64,000 bases of DNA from positions 22,306,156-22,370,155 of the forward strand of contig NC_059348.1 of assembly GCF_019703515.2 (NCBI RefSeq), given 5' to 3'. Made by a program: the position numbers and the translations under genes. The notes beneath the pieces are model-generated. The model did not search any database. It saw only the letters and a program-made list of their open reading frames with translations, and had not been told where the DNA came from. Shown piece by piece: positions 11,277-21,303 of the stretch. The DNA is from Myxocyprinus asiaticus (lineage: Eukaryota > Chordata > Actinopteri > Cypriniformes > Catostomidae). The stretch's first letter is position 1. Each line of letters starts with the position of its first letter.

Positions 11277-13160
11277 CAAGTTCAGTCCCTGCTAATCGAT
11301 CATACCTTTGTACTGTTTTCATACAACAGATCAATAGTGAAAGCTAGTAAACACATTTGCAGAGACCCTGCTCATGTGCAAAAGCACTCTTCCCCCCCAT
11401 GTGAGCGCACAGAAGTCCTATAAGCCAGTGCGACATGCTGGGAGCACGATGGCCTCATTGTGTGGTTCCAACCCCAGGGGCCAGGAGTCAGTGAGACAAA
11501 CAGACATTGAGACTGCTTAAACATTTCCCAGGTCAATCATTTTGAACATATCATCCCAGATATGTTCCCTTTAGACTGAAATGTACCTTCCATTGCAAGA
11601 TATGAACCATATAGTACATAAAAAGCAGCCCTTGAAAATAAGCATTAGCATTAGCAATGGTTTATTTGAATTGAAATAAAGCAGTTTAGAGGCTTGACAG
11701 GTGCAGTTTTCGTCTCTGTGTTGACACATTTCATATTGAAACAGGAAGTTTGGGTGCAACATACCAAAAGCTAGAACTAAAGCCCATTGGCTAAAAAATA
11801 GGAAATACGTTTTGGTATACATCACAGCCATGAACCATAATTTGCTACTTGCTAATGCTAGTCATTGGAGAAGGGACATTCTCATTCATTAGGGCATTTG
11901 ACTGCACAAAGGTTTGCTTACAACCTTGAGTGCAAGATGAGTCATCAAAATGTTTGGTCCATTTACCCTAAAAAGAAAGTCTGTAAATGTTAAATTTGTG
12001 GATCTGTTCATAGTTAATTTTGTCAGTTTTTAGGTATACACTAACATAAATGCCCTCAAAGCTAATAGCCATTAACTAAAAGTTACATAACTCCAATAAT
12101 GATTTCAAAAAGTGGCTAGATATTGTCATACAGCAGATAATTAGCAAGTTATTAAGCACTATGTACGTTAGCATTAATGTTAACACTTGAGATGAAACGA
12201 ATGTCACACTGAAAAATTGATTGCTTTTAAAGTTTGGTCTAAAAAGTGTACTGAAGCAAGTAACATCACTTCAGAGAGTGTCAAATGGTTCAGAATATGG
12301 CTGGTGTTGAACAGGCTCATTGAAATGCAGTAAGACTAATAATAGCTCCTCTTTCAGCTGAGGAAGGCGCTTTTCATGTTCCAAACCTATGCCATGTGTG
12401 TTTTACAAGTCCTCTTCAGAGACGGCCTTGAAATGTAACACAACATACGATGTAGGACAATATCTGCTGAGACCCTGCCACCCTCTGAAGAGTGTCAACT
12501 GCAGGAAACAATCAAAACAGGTTTTATCTTGCCTGTGATATACCATCAAGGGACATCTAAAGGACATTATATTTTTAGCAGCCCCTTTGACATGATGTCA
12601 TGCACTAACTATGTCATAAAAGGAATAGAATGTATGTGGACCCTTACAAAAAAGTACTTCTGCAGTACAATGCAGTGGTTGTATCAGATGGCAAATATAT
12701 GGTAACAATAATAATAATAAAAAAAATTAAAAAAAACATTGTATTTTCAGAGAGAAATGACAATACCATGGTTCTTTTATGGGATTTGGTGGTATCAAGG
12801 CATACGATGGAAACTTATAGTCCTCGTGGCTGTTTTTCCAGTTCACTTTACACTTTGTATGCAATGGCCCTAAAAGTATTTAGACACTTATGCCACACCT
12901 AAATATACCAAATTCATAGTTACAAAAAAGCTACTGAATGTTTTCAATGTTACTGCACAGAAAAATGATACAGTTCATTGAAAACACATTGACCTTTTGT
13001 GACAGCTTGCCCCAATAACACCAAGGGCATGCCATGTTGTCACACAATTATGCGGTAAGTTGTCACAATGGAACTCGCCATTAAACCAGTGGTTATGACA
13101 CATTTCCCTGTCAAAACCACCAAAACAAAATCTAAGCATCTCTGTAAATCTACATCTGCA
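11277..13160. other. Non-coding, mostly non-repetitive
   Basis: No gene or clear transposon end. A (TAA)n/poly-A patch lies at 12700-12735. Decayed repeat-like phrases occur near 12840-13080 ('ttgtcacacaatt', 'gttgtcacaatgg'). No function is assigned. Confidence 0.4.
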
Positions 13161-13600
13161 TTAAATGGATAGTTCACCCAAAAATGAAAATTCTCTCATC
13201 ATTTACTCACCCTTATGCCATCCCAGATGTGTATGACTTTCTTTCTACTGCAGAACACAAATGAAGACTAATTTCTCAGCTCTTTTGGCCTATACAATGC
13301 AAGTTAATGGGTGCCAAAATTTTGAAGCTCCAAAAATCACAAAAAAAGTCAGCATAAAAGTAATCCATAAGACTTCAGTGGTTAAATCAATGTCTTCAGA
13401 AGCGATATGATAGGTGTGGGTGAGAAGCAGATCAATATTTAAGTCCTTTTTTACTATAAATTCTCCACCCTGCTCAGTCAGTCTTTACTTTCACATTCTT
13501 CTTATTGTGTTTTTGGTGATTCATATTCTTCATACATACGCCCCCTAGGCAGGGAGAAGAAATTCTGGCAATAATGGACTTGAATATTTTTCTTTAATAT
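13161..13600. mobile_element. TTAA-type MITE, left part
   Basis: TTAA (13161-13164) is followed by the signature 'tggatagttcacccaaaaat' and then the usual internal blocks ('ccatcccagatgtgtatgac', 'agtaatccataagact'). The right terminus is not seen; the copy is interrupted by the SINE inserted at 13609. Confidence 0.8.
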
Positions 13601-13608
13601 CTTTTAAA

Positions 13609-14041
13609 AAAAAGTTATCCTCTTTTCTCCCAATTTGGAATGCCCAATTCCCACTACTTAGTAGGTCCTCGTGGTGGTGCGGTTACTCACCTCAGTCTGG
13701 GTGGTGGAGGACAAGTCTCAGTTGCCTCCGCTTCTGAGACAGTCAATCCACACATCTCATCTCGTGGCTCATTGTACATGACACCATGGAGACTACCAGC
13801 ATGTGGAGGCTCATGCTACTCTCCGCGATCCACACACAACTTACCACGCGCCACACTGAGAGCGAGAACCACTAATCGCGACCACGAGGAGGTTACCCCA
13901 TGTGACTCTACCCTTCCTAGCAACCGGGCCAATTTGGTTGCTTAGGAGACCTGGCTGGAGTCACTCAGCACACCCTGGATTCGAACTCGCGACTACAGGG
14001 GTGGTAGTCAGCATCAATACTCGCTGAGCTACCCAGGCCCA
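13609..14041 (-). mobile_element. tRNA-derived SINE, full length with target-site duplication
   Basis: On the minus strand the element opens with a tRNA-like head, GGGCCTGGGTAGCTCAGCGA, that includes a pol III A box (TAGCTCAGCGAG). A B box (GAGTTCGAATCC) follows about 45 bp on. Next come the body ('gctgagtgactccagccagg', 'accaaattggcccggttgct') and an A-rich tail at the left. The flanks carry a 17-18 bp duplication, 'tttctttaatatcttt' (about 13590 and 14042), which shows LINE-type target-primed integration. Three partial or complete relatives lie at 32594, 41706 and 59392. The head and body resemble carp SINEs of the HAmo kind; that name is a recollection, not a search result. Confidence 0.9.
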
Positions 14042-14249
14042 TTTCTTTAATATCTTTAAATAAATATCTTTCATAATATAGTTAACGTACGCCAGTGTGG
14101 TTTAATCATGCTTGCTTGTTTATCCAAGAGGTACAACAAAAATATGATGATATTGAAAATTGACTTTGATGGGTAAAATGATCCTAATTTAATATTTTAA
14201 AATAGGCATTTGAAATCAAAACCACTCTAAGAGCAAACACACATTTGTG

Positions 14250-14410
14250 CAGAGGTGGGTAGGGTAGCCAAAAACTTTATTAAAGTAAAAGTACAGTTAC
14301 TTAAAAAAAAATTATTCAAGTAAAAGTACTAACATAAATAATTACTTGAGTAAGAGTAAGAAAGTATCCAATTAAAAGAGTACTCAAGTAGTAACTCGTT
14401 ACTTTCACAA
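14250..14410. mobile_element. hAT-type MITE end fragment
   Basis: Starts CAGAGGTGGGTAG, a terminus common in fish hAT MITEs, followed by the family's repeated 'caagtaaaagtac' and 'gtaactcgttactt' phrases. The opposite end is missing. Confidence 0.6.
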
Positions 14411-14479
14411 ATGACATAATAGACGTTTACTCCCCTATATTCCATTACATAATACACACTGAACATGTATTAATGAATT

Positions 14480-14764
14480 ATTATTATTATTATTAATGGA
14501 AATTCTGTCATCATTCAACCCATATGACTTTCTTTCTTCCATGCAAAACAATAAGGAGATATTAGACAGAATGTTTGCCTGAGTCACTATTTACTTTCAA
14601 TGAATGTGTTATTTTTTTCTATATATTTTGAAAGTGAATGGTGACTGAGACTGTCAGTCCCTAACATTCTGTCTAACATATATTGTGTTCCACATAATAC
14701 AAAGTGTCACACTGGTTTAGAAATGATGACAGAATATTAAATTATGGCTTAGCGATCACTTTAA
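14480..14764. mobile_element. TTAA-type MITE, left-truncated
   Basis: Foldback sequence: 'gactttctttcttcc' and 'tattgtgttccacat' sit in opposed arms, as do 'attctgtcatcatt' and 'aatgatgacagaat'. It ends at the TTAA shared with the next copy (14761). Confidence 0.65.
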
Positions 14765-15334
14765 AGAAGCAGTTTACCCCAAAATATAATGCTCTCATCA
14801 TGTACTCACCCTTATGCCATCCCAGATGTGTATGACTTCCTTTCTTCTGCAGAACACAAATTAAGATTTTTAAAATAATATTTTAGCTCTGTAGGCCATA
14901 ATTTCGATGCTCCAAAAAGCACATTAAGGCAGCATAAAAGTAATCCATAAGACTCCAGTGGTTAAATCCATGTCTTCAGAAGTGATATGATAAGTGTGTG
15001 TAAGAAAAAGATCCATATTTGTCATTTTTTGCTAGACAGCAGGGGACGATATGCAGAGAAGAATGTGAATCACCAAAAACACAAGAAGAAGAATGTGAAA
15101 GTGATCTGTTTCTCTGTTTCTCATCCACACCTATCATATCGCTTCTGAAGATACAGATTTAACCACCAATGTTGCCACCCATTCACTTGCATTGTATGAA
15201 CCTACAGAGCTGAGAAATTCTTCTAAAAATCTTCATTTGAGTTCAGCAGATGAAAAAAAGTCATACACATCTGGAGTGGCATGATGGTGAGTAAATAATG
15301 AGAATTGTAATTTTTGGGTGAACAATCCCTTTAA
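14761..15334. mobile_element. TTAA-type MITE, full length
   Basis: Bounded by TTAA on both sides (14761-14764 and 15331-15334). The whole element is palindromic: 'ccatcccagatgtgtatgac' on the left answers 'gtcatacacatctggagtgg' on the right, and 'atcgcttctgaaga' answers 'tcttcagaagtgat'. TTAA target use is typical of piggyBac-class insertion; no ORF is present. Confidence 0.85.
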
Positions 15335-15650
15335 GGACTCTTGTCAGATCTGGATGAATTTGTCAATAAGAGAGATTTGGAAACATTTTATTACAGTGAA
15401 AGTGAAAATGTCCCACAAGGACATTATATATAATGCTGAAATATAAACCAAAGCAAGATCATGCTTTATTAATGCCTTCTTTTGCTATTTCATAGCTTTT
15501 AAAGTCCTGTGTGGATTCTTATTTCAGTGTAGTTACAGTTTTCAGTGTCTTAAGTATTTAGATAATTAGTTCTGTACAGCAGCACCGCTGCTCTCTAAAT
15601 GCAAATGGCACCTTAGTGAGTAGGGCACCAACCCCGGTCGTGGAACACTC
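15335..15650. other. Non-coding, no feature recognised
   Basis: Nothing of note between two MITEs. Confidence 0.4.
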
Positions 15651-16293
15651 GCTGTGTCTGAAACCGCCCCCTATCCACTATATAGTGCATTATTTTGGGT
15701 GTCTGCCATTTTGCAGGAGTGTCTGAATTCTGAGTGAGCCACTCGTTCCCTACTTTTGTTCACTCATTCTTACCCACAATGCACTCTAATTTCAAGTGTA
15801 CATTTGATGTACACCCAACAGTGGTTAATTTCCCACAATCCACCACGGGGAAGACGTACGAGCTGAGAGTTTACTGCTTCCTTCACTCCTGCAATGTTTT
15901 ATTTCATGCTGAATGTAGTAAATTACTTTTTGACAAATTACTTGATTAATATAACATAATAACATATAGAGAGACAAAACATACAGATACATTTTAAAAT
16001 GTACTTTTTATATGATAAAATGTGTTTACTCTTTATATTAACACACAGTATATATAAAAAATTACAAACAGAATGAAGATTTATTGTATTAATATATTTT
16101 TAATAAGAATAACAAGTAAGGCCCAAGTATTTTAAAATTTCATATGTGATGTTGTTTCTGTGACATCCCAGAGCTCCGTTGTACATCAGCATCCGAATTC
16201 AATCATTTTGTTCACTTACTGCTGAGATATAGTGCACTAACTGCCAATCACTATATAGGAAATAGTGAATGAGTGAACGATTGCGGACACAGC
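15651..16293. mobile_element. MITE with GCTGTGTC... termini (hAT-like)
   Basis: The left end GCTGTGTCTGAAACCGC mirrors the right end GATTGCGGACACAGC. Inner inverted motifs also pair ('cactatatagtgcat' with 'actatataggaaatag'). No transposase is present. No convincing target duplication was found, so the superfamily is inferred from the end sequence only. Confidence 0.6.
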
Positions 16294-16691
16294 CACTCTC
16301 TTCGCCATATGATCGCCTCGCGCCCCGTGCACCTCGCTGCGTACGTGCAGAAATGCTGTCTTTTTGCGCTCCAGTTGTCGATCACGCGAATGGCAGTGAT
16401 TTACACTTAACTTGGATGTTTACATGGATTTATATAGTTAATCCGCCTGAAGTAGATAGTTTCCAGTACCCCCGCGAGGGCACGGGGTAAATGCATAAAT
16501 ACTGCTCATGAAAAAAATCCCTGCACATTCCAATCACAAACCTTGCATTTTATCCATATCTCTGCAATTTATACCTAGCAGCTGCCCTGTCTTTATCTCC
16601 CTCTGTATTCCTGCATGCTGTTTGGGCATGTAGTGTGGGCTCTCATTACTGCTGACTGTTTTTAATGCCAGTGGTGTTTTCCTCTCCCCAG
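16294..16691. other. Non-repetitive DNA upstream of a candidate microexon
   Basis: 16294-16480 is GC-rich; 16520-16690 looks non-repetitive, with a long pyrimidine-rich stretch ending 'ttttcctctccccag'. No other gene signal. Confidence 0.35.
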
Positions 16692-16714
16692 TGGAGGGCT
16701 GGAACAGGGCACAG
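16692..16714 (+). other. Candidate 23-nt microexon
   Basis: A strong acceptor (ttttcctctccccag, ending 16691) is followed 23 nt later by a consensus donor (ACAG then gtgagc, starting 16715). The 23 nt are not a multiple of three. In one frame they read V/L-E-G-W-N-R-A-Q. No neighbouring exons are visible, so the gene would need to span most of the window. The flanks are non-repetitive over about 300 bp. It could be a chance splice-site pair. Confidence 0.2.
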
Positions 16715-17961
16715 GTGAGCAGCATCTGGTGGCATGTTGTCATTAGAGTTGACTCAGTCCTGTCTCCTGCCCTGCTGTTCGGAAACAAGAAAGATCATCC
16801 TTACCTGAAGTAAACCCAAACATCCAACAAGCTTTGATATACTCAGCCCTAGTTTATGTTCCCACTTCACAGCCTGCGGCCCACGGCATTAACTTCTTAG
16901 TGGACTGAGTGAAGCTTTATGGAACAACATTAGCAAAAATGTTTTGAGACCATACATTTATTAGCTGGGAGCATTCAGGTCTCCTGAAGTCATAATGACC
17001 TTGAAACAAGGCCTGACATCACAGTGAAGACAGCAACTGCACTGGACTGAGAGGACCACTCCCATAGGTCTCTTTGATAAGGGCAATAAAGCTCAGCATA
17101 GACCTCATAGCCTGTTGAGAGGCCAAGAGGGGCAATGGAGGCATGATACTGTGCCAGAAATGTACTGTATAATGCTGTGGTGAAAAAAAAGGTGGAAAGT
17201 TGTTGGCTGAATAACGGTAATCTGGGGCATTTTTTCTAAAAAACATTTTGACTATGATTGTTACCCCAATATGATGGCATTTTAGTGCCAAGTTAAAATA
17301 GAAAAACATTGTAAAATTCGAATGTTTCGAAAATAATCTCATAATAGGCCTTATACTTCAATGATGTCATAAAATTTTGAGGGTAATGTTGTAACATTAC
17401 GAGATTAAGGTGGTAATAAAGTCAAAAGATCAGAGTCATAGCATTATGAGTTTGAAGTCATCCCATAATGAGATTAAAATTATAATGTTTTGAGAACAAA
17501 GTTGTAATGTTATGAGAATAATCATAAAATTAGGAGATTAGCATTATTTATTATTAATATCCAGACAGCAGTGGTTATGTTGTAAATTGAATATATTCAG
17601 GAAAAAGAACCAGATAGACATTCAGGAAATTGTCTCTTATGTGCAAATTGAAATGACAACCTGTGGTCGACTCTAAGGGTATTGATGGTTACATCTGCAT
17701 CTACATCTACTCCACTTTGCTGTTCTCCATAGTGCTACAGTACAACTCATAATTTTTTAATTTATTCTCTAAATATTACTACTTTAATCTTTAATGTTAC
17801 AGCTTTTTTCTGCTACTTTACAGTTACTTTTCTTATGGTGTTACGATTTTATTCTTGAAACTTTATTCTCCTAAAAGACCTATTATGAGATTATTCTCAA
17901 AACATTCCGATTTTTTCATCAAAATCGTATTGTTTTTTTCATTTTTATTTTAATATGACAC
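16715..17961. other. Non-coding; diffuse 'ttatgagatt/ttctcataat' inverted repeats at 17330-17900
   Basis: Phrases such as 'aatctcataata' (near 17335) and 'cctattatgagatt' (near 17880) lie in opposite orientation about 550 bp apart, with internal 'gttgtaatgttatgagaata' variants. A decayed inverted-repeat element is possible. The rest shows no feature. Confidence 0.35.
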
Positions 17962-18300
17962 TTAAAGGGATAGTTCACCCAAAAATGAAAATTCTCTCCT
18001 CATTTACTCACCCTCATGCCATCCCAGATGTGTATGACTTTCTTTCTTCAGTAGAATGCAAACAAAGATTTTTAGAAGAATATCTCAGCTCTGTAGTTCC
18101 ATACAACACAAGTGAATGGTGATCAGACCTTTGTAGCTCCAAAAATCACATTAACAAACAGTAATCCATGACTCCAGTGTTTAAATCCACAACTTCAGAA
18201 GCAATTTAATAGGTGTGGGTGAGAAACAGAACAATATTAAAGTCCTTTTTTTACTCAAAATCTCAACTTTAACTTTCACTTTCAGATGTGAAAGTGAAAC
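17962..18300. mobile_element. TTAA-type MITE, left half
   Basis: TTAA (17962-17965) with 'agggatagttcacccaaaaa' and the family's internal blocks in the usual order. The right arm is missing beyond about 18300. Confidence 0.8.
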
Positions 18301-18770
18301 TAAACAGGCACCACATGTAACTTTCTGATGTAAAATGGTCAAAAATTTGTGATCATAGTGTAGGAGATATACAGTATAGGTGAGTAGGTTCTTCCCATGT
18401 TCTGAAAACAGACATACAGCGTGGGTTGGCGCAGTAGAGTTTATATCTGGAGCAGTTGGGAGGAATCTATTGAATGATTAGGATGGTGGAGGAACAAGTA
18501 TTTTCTTTTGTATTCTCCATGGTTAAAGGTAAAGTGGAGAAAGTAGAATCATGTATGCCACATTGCCTCACCTCACCTGTTGGCAAAGTACTTGGCTGGT
18601 GGCCCTGTATGCTGCTAATCCATGTACAGAGGTTTTGCCCTCATAAAATCATATTATTGCCTGTACTGCAAAATTTAACCAATAGCTTTGAATGAAGCTT
18701 TAATTCCTGTCAATTGCTGTGGACAAACCTGAGATTGCATTGTTACTGACGACCTGATTTGATAAAAATG
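18301..18770. other. Non-coding, no feature recognised
   Basis: Only short chance ORFs (18474-18695). Confidence 0.4.
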
Positions 18771-18941
18771 GAAAACGTCCTGGTTACTTTCGTAACCTCC
18801 GTTCCCTGAGGAACGAGATGTTGTGTCGATGTAGTGACACTAGGGGTCACCCTTGGGAGCCCCAAACACCTCTGATCTTTGAGAAAAAGCCAATGGGAAT
18901 TGGCGAGTGGAATTTGCATGCCATTCCCACAGACATACGGG

Positions 18942-18949
18942 TATAAAAG
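18942..18949 (+). promoter_or_regulatory. TATA box of the DIRS-like terminus
   Basis: TATAAAAG in the context 'acgggtataaaaggagctgg'; transcription would begin about 30 bp downstream, inside the segment between the inverted arms. Confidence 0.6.
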
Positions 18950-19378
18950 GAGCTGGCTCGCAACCACTCATTCAGGTTTTGTGCTGAGGAGCTGGGACAA
19001 GGTCCCGGCCATTTCAGCGGGTAGTTCAGTGTTGTGGCAAGAGGGACACAACGTCTCGTTCCCTCCATCAGGGAACGGAGGTTACGAAAGTAACCAGGAT
19101 GTTCCCTATCTGCCACTCACTCGACGTTGTGTCGATGTAGTGACACTAGGGGTCCCTATACAAAATGCTACAATGACTGAACTGTGTTACGTGGACTAGC
19201 GGTGCGAGACGGGCAGACTGCTGTGTGCCTCGTAGCCAGCGCACTAGGCTGTCACGTAACCTCCCCAACGCTCCTACGAGCGTCGAACGGTCCTCTGCAA
19301 CTCGGGGACAAGTCGAATGCCCAAAAAAAATAAAAAAATTGGGACAGGCTAGCCCAGCCGTGGCCTCTTCTCCTCTTT

Positions 19379-19395
19379 GGGGGGGGGGGGGGGGG
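19379..19395. repeat. Poly-G tract
   Basis: Seventeen consecutive G residues; an obvious site for sequencing or assembly error. Confidence 0.95.
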
Positions 19396-19805
19396 TATTT
19401 GAGTGGAAATACATCACATGGTCTTACCGAGTTTTGTTGGAAGTGTGTCATGTGTAATAGTCCCATTGAAGTCCCCAAATCACCCCCAGTGCTAACCGAC
19501 GTGGCCTCATACCCGTAGGTAGAAGGACAGAGGCGGGGAGCCGCTGGGGTGGCTTAATTTCTTACGAAAGAAAGCCGCGACCGCAGCGTTGCCATAGTCA
19601 TGTTCTCGCAATGAGGACATGACCCATCCACGAATGATGTCTCCGCGTGGGCAGCGCCCAGACACGTAAGACAATGATCGTGGCCGTCAGAAGCGAGAGA
19701 GGTAACGACCGCAACCAGGAATTATACACAAACTGAAAGGCATCTTTAAAAAGACGCTCCTGTAAGTGCCATTCTTTTAGTAAGGAGAAAATATACTCTT
19801 TTCAG

Positions 19806-20022
19806 TGTAACGTCTGTGTAAGATCAGTGATGGTTAATTACACTTTGTTTAAAAAAACCCTTTTAGCCTTTTGACATTTGCATATAAATTACTGACCTGG
19901 CCTCCGCGTTTACATTTATATGGGTGCTAAATTGCAGAAGGTCTTTATCACTATCAAAAGGATGCTAAAACAGGTCGCCTCTGGAGTGTCTCCATCAAGC
20001 TTCAAACACATTCCACAGAAAG
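19806..20022. repeat. Inverted arm, left
   Basis: Pairs with 20887-21109. Shared landmarks include 'gtaacgtctgtgtaagatca' and 'agtgtctccatcaagcttca'. A few substitutions separate the arms. Confidence 0.9.
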
Positions 20023-20886
20023 GAGAGACTGTCTCATTCCAAGACAGAGAGAGCACAGAATGGCAATATTTCACATCAATTAACCACAACCTAAATGAGA
20101 ATCATCAGAGGCACAATTCACCTTAAAAGGGGTTCAAACTTAAACGCGCATCTAATCAGTTGTAAATGGTTACTTGCATTGGTTTGTTGCTGAATAAGAG
20201 TCTTGATGCGGTAGACGAGGTTCTCGACGATTTCTTTAGGAGTGAGTTGAAGAAGTCCACAGGAAATCCACAAAGTTACTTGAAGGTAAACACTGCCAGA
20301 AGGTTAAACTCAAGAGGAGAGTTTTGGAGTGTGTTGGTCTCAAGAAGAAGAGTTTTGAGCGATGATTAGTCTGCGTTCTGGAGTTTTGATAGTTCATTGC
20401 CGCACCCATTTTGTGGGTGGAGTGGCCAATCAGAGGCATGCATTTTGAGCGGGAGAGACATCCTTTGTCTCCGTTTATGGCCCATTCGCATTTTATTGCT
20501 GATCTGGACCGCTAGTGCAGCTTTTAATTCAAAACATAGTAAGAATTGTTCGATGCATTTCACGATCACATGGTGTACATTATTGTGTGAGAAATAAAGA
20601 GAAGATCATTTTGATACCAAGAAGGTAACCTCCAGACGATATTAAAGCAGAGATACACTCATACACTTGAATATAGGCGTTTAACGTCTAACTAATACAA
20701 GTAAAGGGTTTTAACTAAGTTAATATGATAGGGGAATATACATACAACACATGCATATAGCAGATACATTTATAACTGCTTACTATGGCCTAAATAGAGA
20801 AAATGTCTTTAGGTGTGTGTGTGACGTGTATTGGAATTACTGGAGACAGACAACTGCTCTGGTGCCTGGCACGGTGGGGGAGTCAC

Positions 20887-21109
20887 CTCCCTTTCTGTGG
20901 AATGTGTTTGAAGCTTGATGGAGACACTTCAGAGGAGACCTGTTTTAGCATCCTTTTGATAGTGATAAAGACCATCTGCAATTTAGCACCCATATAAATG
21001 TAAACGTGGAGACCAGGTCAGTAATTTATATGCAAATGTCAAAAGGCTAAAAGGTTTTTTTTTCAAACAAAGTGTAATTAGCCATCACTGATCTTACACA
21101 GACGTTACA
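20887..21109. repeat. Inverted arm, right
   Basis: Partner of 19806-20022; also present in direct orientation in the right LTR (25919-26153). Confidence 0.9.
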
Positions 21110-21111
21110 GA

Positions 21112-21123
21112 CTCCCCCTTTTT
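21112..21123 (-). promoter_or_regulatory. Polypurine tract
   Basis: Minus-strand AAAAAGGGGGAG, two bases before the TGTAACG start of the LTR; the expected primer for plus-strand DNA synthesis. It fixes both the orientation and the LTR boundary. Confidence 0.75.
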
Positions 21124-21159
21124 GTCTGAAGATGCTCTGATTTGAGACATCATCAGACA

Positions 21160-21265
21160 ACAGTGGATCATGATGGTTAAATGGCAGGTGGGTGGTGAAG
21201 GCCGGATGGCAGGTGGATCCTGATGGTTAGATGGCAGGTGGATCATGAAGGTTAAAAGGCAGCAG
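21160..21265. repeat. Short degenerate tandem repeat in the 3' untranslated region
   Basis: The phrase 'atggcaggtggatcatgatg' recurs with variation four to five times between the gag stop and the polypurine tract. Confidence 0.75.
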
Positions 21266-21303
21266 TGCACCTGTTCATGGACCTTTGCACCCCGTTGACT
21301 CTG

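Larger units (their letters stand above)
18771..19805 (+). mobile_element. DIRS-like retrotransposon terminus and leader
   Basis: Two inverted arms, 18771-18826 ('ggttactttcgtaacctccg') and 19044-19105 ('cggaggttacgaaagtaacc'), enclose a 220-bp promoter-like segment. A third block, 'gttgtgtcgatgtagtgaca', occurs as a direct repeat at 18814 and 19126. Split combinations of inverted and direct terminal repeats are characteristic of DIRS elements, and DIRS coding fragments occur elsewhere in the window (31030-31868). Beyond 19160 lies GC-rich leader-type sequence with no ORF over 110 codons. The LTR of the next element starts at 19806 and cuts this one off. DIRS assignment is inference from repeat structure. 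Confidence 0.5.
19806..21109 (-). repeat. 3' LTR with a 220-bp inverted copy of its own 5' end
   Basis: On the minus strand it starts TGTAACGTCTGTG just after the polypurine tract. Its far end is not a normal LTR end: 19806-20022 is a nearly exact reverse complement of 20887-21109 (the LTR's first 223 bp). The right LTR lacks this inverted arm; at the corresponding place (25060) it continues into different sequence. The result is a 1304-bp LTR with both ends TGTAAC...GTTACA in foldback arrangement. Confidence 0.8.
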
